A stretch of 10,257 nucleotides of DNA, taken from assembly GCA_030917225.1 (NCBI GenBank), contig JAUPVD010000234.1, positions 1 to 10,257 on the forward strand. Direction: 5' to 3'. A program made the position numbers and the translations under genes. The notes below the pieces were generated by a model that saw only the letters and a list, made by a program, of their open reading frames with translations, was not told the origin of the DNA and did not search any database. Numbering within the stretch: position 1 is the stretch's first letter; every line of letters begins with the position of its first letter. The DNA is from Pseudomonadota bacterium. Its GTDB lineage: Bacteria > Pseudomonadota > Gammaproteobacteria > Burkholderiales > Rhodocyclaceae. This document shows, piece by piece, positions 1 to 7,370 of the stretch.

Positions 1-824
1 ATTTCCAGCACGAAACGACTGCCGATGTACGCCAGCAGCAACGCCATGAACCCCGCCATCGTCCAGCGCAGGGCTGTGCGGCCACGCCAGCCCCAGGCGT
101 GGCGGCCAACCAGCAGGGCAGCAAAGATTCCCCAGGAAACGAAGGCGAACAGGGTCTTGTGGTCGAGGGTCAGTGCCCTGCCGAAAATTTCATCAGAGAA
201 CATGGCGCCGCTGCCCAAGGCAATGGTCAGCAGGACGAAGCCGATGGTGATCATCCGGAACAGCAGCGCCTCCATGGTCAATAACGGCGGCAAGCTGGCA
301 AGGCTCTTGGTCAGCGACCGCTGATGCAGCTTGCGTTCCGTATAGCCCATGAATACGGCGTGCAGCGCCGACAGCGTGAACAAGCTGTACGCGAGCATGG
401 CGGCCATGAAATGCGAGCGAAATCCCCATGAATCGGCATGAGCGACCACATGAACCTGGGGGAAAACAACTGGCAAGGCGGCGCACAAGGCTGCCAGTGG
501 GAGCACCATTGGTTGCAATCCGTCCATCTTGGAACGAAAGCTTTCCAGCCAATAGATGAATACAGCCAGCCAGAGCATCAGCGAAAGGGCAAAGCCGAAG
601 GAGAAGCGCATGGCTCCGGCGCCGAACAGTCCTTCGCGAATTCCCACGCCATGAACGAGCAGCGCCAACGCAATGCCCAAGCGTTCCCAACTTTGCATGG
701 GATGTGCCGCCAGCGGCTTGTCGCTTTCTCGCCAGCGCGTGCGCCAGAAATGAAAGCCCAGCACTGCATAGAGAACGGCCGCCAGAACGTTGGGCAGAAG
801 GTGCAGTAGAATGCTCGACATCAT
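1..824 (-). CDS. CcsA/YpjD-type cytochrome c assembly family membrane protein (C-terminus cut by window edge)
   Basis: The reading frame opens at two adjacent ATG codons (824 and 821) and stays open for 274 codons to the left edge, so the last residues and the stop are missing. An in-frame TAA just upstream rules out a longer N-terminus. The protein is very hydrophobic, with about eight probable membrane segments (roughly residues 5-23, 49-66, 75-93, 105-122, 136-158, 190-207, 224-240 and 253-271). Family-like features are DSWGFRSHF followed by MLAYSLFTLSALHA (131-155) and LDHKTLFAFVSW (220-231), which place candidate haem-ligand histidines at H138 and H222. This fits the CcsA/CcmC-like superfamily, YpjD branch (usually about 270 residues), so little is missing. 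CcsA proteins handle haem for cytochrome c maturation, but the role of the YpjD branch is poorly defined. In Escherichia coli ypjD also neighbours ffh, which supports the call. No strong ribosome binding site is visible. Confidence 0.85.
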   Translation of the reverse strand, partial: MMSSILLHLLPNVLAAVLYAVLGFHFWRTRWRESDKPLAAHPMQSWERLGIALALLVHGVGIREGLFGAGAMRFSFGFALSLMLWLAVFIYWLESFRSKMDGLQPMVLPLAALCAALPVVFPQVHVVAHADSWGFRSHFMAAMLAYSLFTLSALHAVFMGYTERKLHQRSLTKSLASLPPLLTMEALLFRMITIGFVLLTIALGSGAMFSDEIFGRALTLDHKTLFAFVSWGIFAALLVGRHAWGWRGRTALRWTMAGFMALLLAYIGSRFVLE

Positions 825-851
825 TGAAGTTTACACCAAGCGGGATTGCAG

Positions 852-2213
852 ATGCTCGACAACCTGACTCAGCGCCTTGCGCGCGTCATGAAAACCCTGA
901 AGGGCGAAGTTCGCCTGACGGAAGCCAATATTTCCGATGCCTTGCGCGAAGTGCGCCTGGCGCTTCTCGAGGCAGATGTGGCGCTGCCTGTGGTCAAGGA
1001 TTTCATCGCGGCCGTCAAGGAAAAGGCGGTTGGCGAGGAAGTAGTTGGCTCGTTGACGCCTGGCCAGGCACTGGTCGGCGTGGTGCATCGCGAGATGACA
1101 CGCATCATGGGGGAGGCCAATGTCGGCCTGAACCTGGCCACCCAGCCGCCAGCAGTAATCTTGATGGCCGGTCTGCAGGGCGCCGGCAAGACGACTACGG
1201 TTGGCAAGCTGGCAAAGCTTCTGAAGGAAACCCAGAAGAAAAAGGTGCTGGTCGTCAGTTGCGACATCTATCGTCCGGCTGCCATCGAGCAGCTGAAGAC
1301 GGTTGCAGCGCAGGCGGGGGCTGACTTTTTCCCGTCTACAACGGCCGAAAAACCTGTCGATATCGCTCGTGCGGCGATTGACTGGGCGAAACGTCATTAT
1401 CACGATGTGCTGCTCATCGACACGGCGGGCCGTCTGGCGATTGATGAGGCGATGATGAAGGAGATCGCCGAGTTGCATGCGGCGATCAACCCCATCGAAA
1501 CCCTGTTCGTGGTGGATGCCATGCTGGGTCAGGATGCGGTTAATACGGCCAAGTCGTTCAATGATGCATTGCCGCTGACCGGCGTCATTCTGACCAAACT
1601 CGATGGTGATGCGCGCGGCGGAGCGGCATTGTCAGTTCGCCATGTGACCGGCAAGCCGCTTAAATTCGCCGGTGTCGGGGAAAAGCTCTCGGGTCTGGAG
1701 GCATTTCACCCGGAGCGGATGGCGTCGCGCATCTTGGGTATGGGCGATGTACTCTCGCTGATCGAGGAGGCGCGCAAGGGCGTTGATGAGGAGAAAGCGC
1801 TTGAGTTTGCCAAGAAACTCAAGTCTGGCAAGGGTTTCGACCTCAACGACTTCAAGGCGCAGCTGTCGCAGGTGAAAAATATGGGTGGCATGGCGTCTTT
1901 CATGGACAAGATGCCGGCCCAGTTCGCGCAGGCTGCCAATCAACTGGCTCCGGGTTCCGAAGATAAGATGATTCGTCGTATCGAGGGCATCATCAACTCC
2001 ATGACGCCGACTGAACGCACCAAGCCGGAATTGATCAAGGCCAGCCGCAAGCGGCGCATTGCGACGGGTGCTGGTGTGCAGGTGCAAGACGTGAATCGGC
2101 TGCTCAATCAGTTCGAACAGACGCAGAAGATGATGAAGCAATTCTCCAAAGGCGGTCTCGGCAAGCTGATGCGCGGCATGAAAGGGCTGATGCCAGGCGG
2201 CATGATGCGCTGA
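852..2213 (+). CDS. ffh: Signal recognition particle GTPase Ffh (SRP54)
   Basis: This is the protein subunit of the bacterial signal recognition particle. With 4.5S RNA it binds signal sequences emerging from the ribosome and hands the complex to FtsY at the inner membrane. The 453 residues match the usual Ffh length. Domains run in order: N domain (about 1-90); G domain with P-loop GLQGAGKTT (107-115), DTAGR (190-194), TKLDGDARGG (248-257) and GVGEK (274-278); and M domain from about 320, which ends in a methionine- and glycine-rich tail (LMRGMKGLMPGGMMR) that binds signal peptides. The ATG at 852 gives the typical MLDNLTQRL start and is preferred to a TTG two codons upstream. The ribosome binding site is weak. 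The gene is divergent from the CcsA-like gene, with 26-27 bases between start codons, so its promoter must lie inside that gene. A TAGAAT at 807-812 is a possible -10 box without a good -35. Confidence 0.98.
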   Translation: MLDNLTQRLARVMKTLKGEVRLTEANISDALREVRLALLEADVALPVVKDFIAAVKEKAVGEEVVGSLTPGQALVGVVHREMTRIMGEANVGLNLATQPPAVILMAGLQGAGKTTTVGKLAKLLKETQKKKVLVVSCDIYRPAAIEQLKTVAAQAGADFFPSTTAEKPVDIARAAIDWAKRHYHDVLLIDTAGRLAIDEAMMKEIAELHAAINPIETLFVVDAMLGQDAVNTAKSFNDALPLTGVILTKLDGDARGGAALSVRHVTGKPLKFAGVGEKLSGLEAFHPERMASRILGMGDVLSLIEEARKGVDEEKALEFAKKLKSGKGFDLNDFKAQLSQVKNMGGMASFMDKMPAQFAQAANQLAPGSEDKMIRRIEGIINSMTPTERTKPELIKASRKRRIATGAGVQVQDVNRLLNQFEQTQKMMKQFSKGGLGKLMRGMKGLMPGGMMR

Positions 2214-2234
2214 CAGGTATCGTTTTGCCTGAGT

Positions 2235-2840
2235 TTACTGCTTGGGCTGTGGTGTGTAGTTCCACTGGTTGTGCCAGGCTGCGCGAACAGCGTTGGGGTA
2301 GTCCGGCTGCCCCAGGCTGCCGTTGTAACGGCCTAGTGCCCGGTACAAATCCCCTCGCTCGATATCCAGATAGTGGCGCAGGATGGTGCAGCCGTAGCGC
2401 AGATTGGTGCGCAGGTTGAACAGGTTGTCATCCGGACGTCCGATCACCTTTATCCAGAACGGCATTACCTGCATGTAGCCGCGGGCGCCGGCACTGGAAA
2501 CCGCATATTTTCTGAAACCACTTTCCACCTGCATCAAGCCAAGGACCAACTGCGGATCCAAACCAGCACGTTTGGCTTCGTAATGGACCGCACGGAGCAG
2601 TTCCAGCCGGTATTCCTGGTTGTGGATGCGCCTGGCGAGGCGAACCGACATGGCCTCGATCCAGTCGGCCGCCTCGATCGGGTTAGCAAAGGAAGAAGAG
2701 GGCGGTCGCTTGTCCGAAACCGCCTTTTGTAGCGAGGCCTGAACGCTGGCGGACAGGGGTTCGTACTTCTGGGCGCCAGCGTATGCTGCGAAGGGAAGCA
2801 GCGGCAGCAGCAGGAACAGGCAGGCGCCAATCAGGCGCAC
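2235..2840 (-). CDS. Exported lytic transglycosylase (SLT domain)
   Basis: This 201-residue protein has a clear signal peptide (hydrophobic [16 protein letters not shown], cleavage probably after residue 21 or 23) and a goose-lysozyme-like SLT transglycosylase domain from about residue 80. The catalytic glutamate is probably E106 in LMQVESGFR. It is followed by the family-typical [15 protein letters not shown] (113-127), by [20 protein letters not shown], and by [10 protein letters not shown] (168-177). Such enzymes cleave the MurNAc-GlcNAc bond of peptidoglycan in the periplasm, forming 1,6-anhydro ends. The gene starts with GTG at 2840, supported by an AGGGA ribosome binding site about five bases upstream. 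The start lies inside the last codons of proS (10-base overlap), so the two are probably co-transcribed and translationally coupled. Its stop is 21 bases from that of convergent ffh, with no obvious terminator between them. The substrate and exact subfamily cannot be read from the sequence. Confidence 0.92.
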   Translation of the reverse strand: MRLIGACLFLLLPLLPFAAYAGAQKYEPLSASVQASLQKAVSDKRPPSSSFANPIEAADWIEAMSVRLARRIHNQEYRLELLRAVHYEAKRAGLDPQLVLGLMQVESGFRKYAVSSAGARGYMQVMPFWIKVIGRPDDNLFNLRTNLRYGCTILRHYLDIERGDLYRALGRYNGSLGQPDYPNAVRAAWHNQWNYTPQPKQ

Positions 2841-4546
2841 AGTTTTCCCTGCAGGAAAGCCAGCATGTCGCCCGCTGCAATCATCTGCGCTTCGGCATCG
2901 TTGCGTCCCTTGTATTCCAGCTTCCCTTCGTTCAGCCCGCGTTCGCCGACGACTACGCGATGCGGGACGCCGATCAATTCCATATCGGCGAACATCACAC
3001 CCGGTCGCTCGTTGCGGTCATCAAGCACGACATCGATACCCGCTGTGCGCAGGTCGGCGTAAAGCTGGTCGGCCGCTGTTTTGACGGCTTCGCTCTTGGT
3101 GTAGCCCATCGGCACGATGCACACCTCGAACGGCGCGATAGCTGCCGGGAAGATGATGCCGCGCTCGTCGTGCCCCTGTTCGATGGCTGCGCCGACGATT
3201 CGGCTGACGCCGATGCCATAGCAGCCCATCTCCATCACCTGCTCCTTGCCGTTCTCGTCGAGGAAGGTGCACTTCATTGCCTCGGAGTATTTGGTGCGTA
3301 GCTGAAAAATATGCCCGACTTCGATGCCGCGACAGAGTTCGAGGGCGCCTTTCCCGTCCGGCGACGGGTCGCCGGGCAGGACGTTGCGAATGTCGGCAAC
3401 CAGGACTGGCTCAGGGAGGTCGCGACCCCAGTTGACGTTGGTCAGGTGAAAGCCTTCTGCATTTGCGCCGCAGACGAAGTTATCCATCGCGGCTACCGTA
3501 CGGTCGGCAATGACGCGCACCTTGCTGCTATCAACGCCGACCGGGCCAATATAGCCAGGCTTGCAACCGAGAAACTGCTCGATTTCGCTGTCGGTGGCGA
3601 AGCGGAACGGATCAAGCCCTGGCAATTTGCCGGCTTTGATCTCATTCAACGCATGGTCGCCACGTAACAGTAGCAGCACGAATGCCTCGTCATGCATTAC
3701 GGCAATTGCCTTGACCGTTTTTTCAAGTGGCTGTTGCATAAACTCAGCTACGTCTTCACAGCGAATGCGATTGGGGGTCGCAACTTTGACCATTGCTGCG
3801 CCGGCCGTCGCCCGCACCGAGCTCGGTGGCAAAGCTTCGGCCAGTTCGACGTTGGCAGCGTAGTCAGAAGTCGGGCAGAAAGCGATTGCATCTTCGCCGG
3901 AGTCGGCCAGCACGTGGAATTCATGCGAACCCGTGCCGCCGATGGAACCAGTGTCTGCAGCTACCGCCCTGAATTTCAGACCGAGACGAGTGAAGATGCG
4001 GCTATAGGTCTCGTGCATGCTTTGGTATTCACGGACCAGGTCGGCAAATGACGCGTGGAACGAGTAGCCATCCTTCATCAAAAATTCGCGCCCACGCATG
4101 ACGCCAAAGCGAGGACGGATTTCGTCGCGGAACTTGCTTTGCACCTGATACAAGTGGATCGGGAGTTGTCGATAGCTCTTGACGTCCTTACGGACGATGT
4201 CAGTGATGACTTCCTCGTGCGTTGGCCCGATGACGAAGTCGCGCTGGTGGCGATCCTTGAGGCGCAGCAATTCCGGGCCATATTTTTCCCAGCGGCCGGT
4301 TTCCTGCCACAACTCGGCAGGAACCACGGCCGGCATGAATAGCTCGACCGCACCTGCTCGGTTCATTTCTTCGCGAACGATATTTTCCACTTTTTTCAGT
4401 ACGCGCAATCCCGCGGGCATCCATGTATAGATGCCGCCCGCCAGGCGCTTGATCAGCCCCGCGCGCAGCATGAGCTTGTGGCTGACGATTTCGGCGTCGG
4501 ACGGCGCTTCCTTGAGCGTGGAGAGAAAAAACTGCGTGGTGCGCAT
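2831..4546 (-). CDS. proS: Prolyl-tRNA synthetase (bacterial type, with editing domain)
   Basis: This class II aminoacyl-tRNA synthetase charges tRNA-Pro with proline in the cytoplasm. Its 571 residues match the long bacterial form (E. coli 572). The catalytic core shows GPTHEEV (107-113), the motif 2 region [17 protein letters not shown] (139-155) and [14 protein letters not shown] (199-212). The inserted editing (INS/YbaK-like) domain lies between motifs 2 and 3, about residues 225-400. It keeps the lysine of EKTVKA, which falls at K279, the same number as the lysine needed for clearing Ala-tRNA-Pro in E. coli. Motif 3 is [17 protein letters not shown] (441-457), and the anticodon-binding domain occupies the C-terminus. 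The ATG at 4546 is preceded by AAGAG seven bases upstream. A TAAAAT at 4579-4574 (minus strand) is a possible -10 box, but no convincing -35 is visible. It is the first gene of a probable two-gene operon with the transglycosylase gene. Confidence 0.98.
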   Translation of the reverse strand: MRTTQFFLSTLKEAPSDAEIVSHKLMLRAGLIKRLAGGIYTWMPAGLRVLKKVENIVREEMNRAGAVELFMPAVVPAELWQETGRWEKYGPELLRLKDRHQRDFVIGPTHEEVITDIVRKDVKSYRQLPIHLYQVQSKFRDEIRPRFGVMRGREFLMKDGYSFHASFADLVREYQSMHETYSRIFTRLGLKFRAVAADTGSIGGTGSHEFHVLADSGEDAIAFCPTSDYAANVELAEALPPSSVRATAGAAMVKVATPNRIRCEDVAEFMQQPLEKTVKAIAVMHDEAFVLLLLRGDHALNEIKAGKLPGLDPFRFATDSEIEQFLGCKPGYIGPVGVDSSKVRVIADRTVAAMDNFVCGANAEGFHLTNVNWGRDLPEPVLVADIRNVLPGDPSPDGKGALELCRGIEVGHIFQLRTKYSEAMKCTFLDENGKEQVMEMGCYGIGVSRIVGAAIEQGHDERGIIFPAAIAPFEVCIVPMGYTKSEAVKTAADQLYADLRTAGIDVVLDDRNERPGVMFADMELIGVPHRVVVGERGLNEGKLEYKGRNDAEAQMIAAGDMLAFLQGKLCA

Positions 4547-4712
4547 GGGGATGCTCTTTCAACGAAAAGCGCGATTTTACAAGACGAGGGGGCTCAGTGC
4601 GATATTCCTCGGGTTTCTGACGGAGGCTCTTCAACTCATTGGGGCAACAAGCTTTCCAAGGGGGGGGAATTGTGGAAAAATTGTCGCAACTAACAATTTG
4701 CAGGATTCAACT

Positions 4713-5270
4713 ATGCTCGATCGTGAAGGCTTTCGCCCGAACGTCGGCATCATTCTTTGTAACGCAAAGAACGAGGTTTTCTGGGGCAAGCGCATCAAGG
4801 AGCACTCTTGGCAGTTTCCGCAAGGTGGCATCAAGCGGGGGGAAACCCCTGAAGAGGCCATGTATCGGGAACTGCAAGAAGAGGTGGGCTTGCTTCCCGA
4901 ACACGTTCGCATTCTCGGGCGAACCCGGGATTGGCTGCGTTACGAGGTGCCGACGCAATGGATCAAGCGCGAATGGCGGGGTAGCTACCGGGGCCAGAAG
5001 CAAATCTGGTTCTTGCTCCGCCTTGTCGGCCGGGACAGCGACGTGTCGCTGCGTGCCAGCGACCACCCTGAATTTGATGCCTGGCGCTGGAATAGCTACT
5101 GGGTGCCACTGGATGTGGTTATCGAGTTCAAGCGCGGAGTTTATGAACAGGCGCTCAGCGAACTCGCTCGTTTTGTCGATGCCGATAGAAAACGACCGCA
5201 CCGCCGTGGTCGAGGATTGTTTGGTGCATTAAGCGGAGAGCTGGTAGATGGCGATGTTGCGGGGGACTAA
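4713..5270 (+). CDS. rppH: RNA pyrophosphohydrolase RppH (Nudix)
   Basis: RppH removes pyrophosphate from the 5' end of mRNAs, the step that exposes them to RNase E decay. The 185-residue protein begins [15 protein letters not shown], typical of RppH. It carries a complete Nudix box at residues 38-60 (GX5EX7REUXEEXGU), with catalytic glutamates E53, E56 and E57. RppH-specific residues follow: [20 protein letters not shown], and [13 protein letters not shown]. The basic tail after about residue 165 ([11 protein letters not shown]) may help RNA binding. The frame is open further upstream, to about 4431, but the ATG at 4713 has an AGGA ribosome binding site seven bases before it and gives the family N-terminus. 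The gene is divergent from proS across 166 bases that contain a run of eight G (4660-4667). A TTTACA at 4576-4581 with GATATT at 4601-4606 is only a poor promoter candidate. The 3' end overlaps the next gene by 23 bases. Confidence 0.96.
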   Translation: MLDREGFRPNVGIILCNAKNEVFWGKRIKEHSWQFPQGGIKRGETPEEAMYRELQEEVGLLPEHVRILGRTRDWLRYEVPTQWIKREWRGSYRGQKQIWFLLRLVGRDSDVSLRASDHPEFDAWRWNSYWVPLDVVIEFKRGVYEQALSELARFVDADRKRPHRRGRGLFGALSGELVDGDVAGD

Positions 5271-5826
5271 GCGAGTCTTTTTCCCATGCCTGTCGGCGGT
5301 TTTGTTGGGGATAGTTCCCTTGCCTTCTAATGCTGCAGGGCCTGCCGACTATGAGTTGCTGATGCAGCAAAAGAGTGATGGCAGGGTCTTTGACGAAAAA
5401 CCGTGGGTAGAAATGGAGGCGCTGCTACCTCGTCCACCAGAGCCGAGTGGTCTGGTAACGATCGATGTCGGCCCAGTAAGTAATAACAAATTCGAGATTG
5501 ACGAGATGTCGGTTACCTTCGGCACCGACGAAGTGGTTCGCTATACCTTGGTGGTGACCAGTTCTAGCGGCGTACGTAACGTCAGTTATGAAGGGATGCG
5601 TTGTAGTACTGGTGAGCGGCGCCTTTACGCTTTCGGTCGTTCTGATGGCAGCTGGGCGAAAGCGCGCAACGATGCTTGGATACGAATCCAGGAAAATAAG
5701 CTGAATCGACATCATGCAGCTCTGTACAAGGATTATTTCTGCTCTGCTGGAGGTTCAGTCATGGATACGGTGGAGGCGAGACGTGTATTGCGCTCGGGCA
5801 ATCCCGCTGCAGTGAATCGTCCATAG
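5248..5826 (+). CDS. CNP1-like family exported protein, function unknown
   Basis: This 192-residue protein has a signal peptide: basic start, hydrophobic core at about 10-25, and probable cleavage after SNA (residue 29). The mature part has no membrane segment. It contains [16 protein letters not shown] (51-66), a beta-rich middle region, and two cysteines (C119 in YEGMRC and C165 in KDYFC) that could form a disulfide in the periplasm. I recognise it as the CNP1-like family of betaproteobacterial proteins, which has no known function. The family name is from memory of the sequence pattern. The ATG at 5248 has GGAGAG seven bases upstream. A second ATG at 5254 fits the spacing less well. The start lies inside rppH (23-base overlap), so expression is probably tied to rppH translation. 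A periplasmic protein coupled to a cytoplasmic mRNA decay enzyme is unexpected, and the pairing does not reveal its role. Confidence 0.8.
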   Translation: MAMLRGTKRVFFPCLSAVLLGIVPLPSNAAGPADYELLMQQKSDGRVFDEKPWVEMEALLPRPPEPSGLVTIDVGPVSNNKFEIDEMSVTFGTDEVVRYTLVVTSSSGVRNVSYEGMRCSTGERRLYAFGRSDGSWAKARNDAWIRIQENKLNRHHAALYKDYFCSAGGSVMDTVEARRVLRSGNPAAVNRP

Positions 5827-5883
5827 TGGCCTCTGCGCCGTTGTCTATGAGTGGGCGCATGTGGCCGCACACAGGGGAATCGG

Positions 5884-6507
5884 ATGAATCCTGATCGCCT
5901 GATTATCGAATTCGATAAGGCTCTACGTACTGTTTTCGCTCCGTCAGTGTCTGTGCGGCCAATACCTGGCAGCCAGATGCCTGCTTCCCTTCTTCATGAG
6001 GAAGAGCGCCGCCACTCCGCTGCGCTGATGCGTGTCAATCATGTTGGCGAGGTGTGTGCGCAGGCTTTGTATCAAGGGCAATCCATCACCTCCCCGACGC
6101 CGCAAATCCGCGATGCTTTGAATGCGGCTGCGGCCGAGGAAACCGAGCATCTGGCATGGACCGAGGCCCGGATTTCCGAATTGGGTGGCAGGAAGAGCGT
6201 CCTGAATCCGCTGTGGTACGGCGGAGCCTTGGCCTTGGGGCTGGTCGCCGGTCAGTTGGGTGACAAATGGAATCTCGGGTTCCTGGCTGAGACCGAGAGA
6301 CAAGTGGAGGCGCACCTTGGCGATCACTTGGAGCGTTTGCCGGCTGCTGATCTGAAGTCGAGAGCAGTATTGCTCCAAATGCGTACTGACGAAATTGCCC
6401 ATGCCGCGACGGCAGTCCGGCTTGGAGCTGCTGAGTTGCCATGGCTGGTACGATCAGCAATGAAAGCCACTTCGCGGCTTATGACCAAAACCGCCTATTT
6501 CCTCTAG
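5884..6507 (+). CDS. coq7: 2-polyprenyl-3-methyl-6-methoxy-1,4-benzoquinone monooxygenase Coq7
   Basis: Coq7 is the ferritin-like di-iron enzyme that hydroxylates the ring of demethoxyubiquinone, the last hydroxylation in ubiquinone synthesis, at the inner membrane. The 207 residues show the expected ligand set: E56 (NHVGE), E86 and H89 (EETEH), E138 (ETERQVEAH), and E170 and H173 (DEIAH). The spacing of the first four ligands matches human COQ7. A hydrophobic stretch ([13 protein letters not shown], 111-123) fits the membrane-associated helix, and the protein ends KTAYFL. The ATG at 5884 follows an AGGGG ribosome binding site six bases upstream. It lies 57 bases after the CNP1-like gene and may be read from the same transcript or from its own promoter, which I cannot place. 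Many other bacteria use flavin enzymes (UbiF) for this step, so a Coq7 here implies the di-iron, oxygen-dependent route. Confidence 0.96.
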   Translation: MNPDRLIIEFDKALRTVFAPSVSVRPIPGSQMPASLLHEEERRHSAALMRVNHVGEVCAQALYQGQSITSPTPQIRDALNAAAAEETEHLAWTEARISELGGRKSVLNPLWYGGALALGLVAGQLGDKWNLGFLAETERQVEAHLGDHLERLPAADLKSRAVLLQMRTDEIAHAATAVRLGAAELPWLVRSAMKATSRLMTKTAYFL

Positions 6508-6531
6508 TGCGCAGCCCTGTTTTGGGGCGCA
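6508..6531 (+). terminator. Possible terminator hairpin after coq7
   Basis: The stem TGCGC-CCC pairs with GGG-GCGCA across a TGTTTT loop. Two unpaired bases (AG) bulge from the left arm. It starts directly after the coq7 stop codon. The following tail (TATTTGTG) is only partly T-rich, so termination may be weak. The reverse direction lacks a T tract, so it is unlikely to serve the convergent OsmC gene. Confidence 0.45.
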
Positions 6532-6590
6532 TATTTGTGAGCGGCCTCTGCCCACAAAGTAGTACAAGAACCCTCCTCTGTCGTTGTCAG

Positions 6591-7010
6591 CTAGCTCTCG
6601 ATTAGTTCGAGGCTGTGGGTGATTTCAGCCGTCTTGCTGAGCATGATCGATGCTGAACAGTATTTTTCCTTCGACAACGTGATCGCCCGCTCAACGACTT
6701 CACGCTTGAGTTGTCGGCCGGAAACTTTGAAACCAAAGTGTATTCGGGTAAAAACCTTGGGGTCAGTATCTGCCCGGTCGGCGCTAATTTGCACTTCACA
6801 GTCAGTGACCGTGTGCCGTCCCTTCTGCAAAATCATAACTACGTCAAAGGCAGTACAGCCGCCAGTTCCGGCTAGAAGGAGTTCCATTGGTCTTGGCCCC
6901 AGGTTTCTCCCTCCGGCCTCGGGCGCTCCATCCATGACAATCTTGTGTTGACTGCCCGTCTCCGCGACGAACGACATTCCCTCCCCTGCCCAAGCGATCT
7001 TGCACTCCAT
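6591..7010 (-). CDS. OsmC/Ohr family protein, YhfA-like
   Basis: This 139-residue protein has the OsmC fold signature and both family cysteines: C52 in GTGGCTAFDV and C118 in SKEKYCSAS. MDGAPEAGG...GPRPMELLLAG, ILQKGRHTVTDCEV and the ending AEITHSLELIES strongly resemble E. coli YhfA, an OsmC-type protein of undefined role. Relatives with this cysteine pair (Ohr, OsmC) reduce organic hydroperoxides in the cytoplasm. That activity is inferred here, because the YhfA branch has not been clearly assigned. The ATG at 7010 has GAGGA about six bases upstream. It is convergent with coq7 (83 bases between stops) and stands alone as a transcription unit. Its probable promoter lies at 7065-7038 and overlaps a large hairpin. 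Confidence 0.9.
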   Translation of the reverse strand: MECKIAWAGEGMSFVAETGSQHKIVMDGAPEAGGRNLGPRPMELLLAGTGGCTAFDVVMILQKGRHTVTDCEVQISADRADTDPKVFTRIHFGFKVSGRQLKREVVERAITLSKEKYCSASIMLSKTAEITHSLELIES

Positions 7011-7037
7011 GGCTCGTCCTCGCCTAAAAAGCGTCAG

Positions 7038-7065
7038 ATTCTAACTTTCGCCCGCCTGCTCGCAA
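7038..7065 (-). promoter_or_regulatory. Probable sigma-70 promoter of the OsmC-family gene
   Basis: On the minus strand, TTGCGA (7065-7060) and TAGAAT (7043-7038) are separated by 16 bases. They match the -35 consensus at four of six positions and the -10 at five of six. Transcription would start near 7031 and give a 20-base leader with the GAGGA ribosome binding site. The -35 box lies inside the outer arm of the hairpin at 7059-7107. Confidence 0.5.
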
Positions 7066-7107
7066 AGCGCCATATTGCTGCGTTGCAGCAATTCAACGCT
7101 TTGCGAG
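7059..7107. repeat. 49-base near-perfect hairpin/palindrome
   Basis: The outer arms CTCGCAAAGCG (7059-7069) and CGCTTTGCGAG (7097-7107) are an exact 11-base inverted repeat. The inner arms ATTGCTGC (7074-7081) and GCAGCAAT (7085-7092) are an exact 8-base inverted repeat around a GTT loop. A 4-by-4 mismatch (CCAT against TCAA) separates them. In total 19 of 23 pairs match. It lies upstream of the OsmC-family gene and covers the -35 of its probable promoter. It could be an operator, a dispersed REP-like element or a folded RNA. A T-rich stretch follows on the plus strand, but no plus-strand gene ends here. Confidence 0.85.
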
Positions 7108-7370
7108 TTTGTTAATACGCCTTGAATGCGTTGGCAATAGTGTAATCAGTTTATTGTTTATAACATAACTTATTGAAACTAATAATATAAATAAAAGATA
7201 TAAATTACGAATCAGCCTATATTTAAATAAATACTGCAACGCACAAAAAAACCTTGCTTCTCTACGGCGTTCCGTCCATAATTCGTTCAACCTGATGTTT
7301 GATCTGGCAGTTCTGCGGTTTCGAATATCTTCAGATGTCTCCTCCACCCTCCTCCTTTGGTGTGGATTTA
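7108..7370. other. Non-coding intergenic stretch with an AT-rich island
   Basis: This is the middle of the only gene-free stretch longer than 300 bases (7011-7491). From 7141 to 7233 only 15 of 93 bases are G or C (16%), far below the GC-rich genes around it. Several TATAAA- and TATATT-like -10 boxes occur, but none has a well-spaced -35, so I could not fix a promoter. From 7241 onward the composition becomes ordinary and leads into the candidate small RNA. No credible protein is encoded: a 125-codon minus-strand frame crossing it runs through the rplM promoter, the terminator and the AT island. Confidence 0.7.

Noticed and set aside
438..809. Plus-strand open frame opposite the CcsA-like gene
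   Set aside because: The minus-strand frame over the same bases encodes a clear multi-pass membrane protein, so this frame is its shadow.
846..851. TTG start for ffh
   Set aside because: The ATG at 852 gives the conserved MLDNL start. The TTG adds two residues and has no better ribosome binding site.
4670..4698. TTGTGG and AACAAT as an rppH promoter
   Set aside because: The -10 match is poor and the start point would fall on the ribosome binding site.
4431..4712. Long N-terminal extension of rppH
   Set aside because: It would overlap proS and its leader, while the ATG at 4713 has a ribosome binding site and the family N-terminus.
5834..5859. TGCGCC/GGCGCA inverted repeat between the CNP1-like gene and coq7
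   Set aside because: Six base pairs with a 14-base loop and no T tract; too weak for a terminator and common in GC-rich DNA.
7313..7348. TTCGAA followed by CTCCTCCACC, resembling the T loop and 3' end of a tRNA or tmRNA
   Set aside because: The bases around TTCGAA do not form a T stem, and no 7-bp acceptor stem or other tRNA arms can be found upstream.
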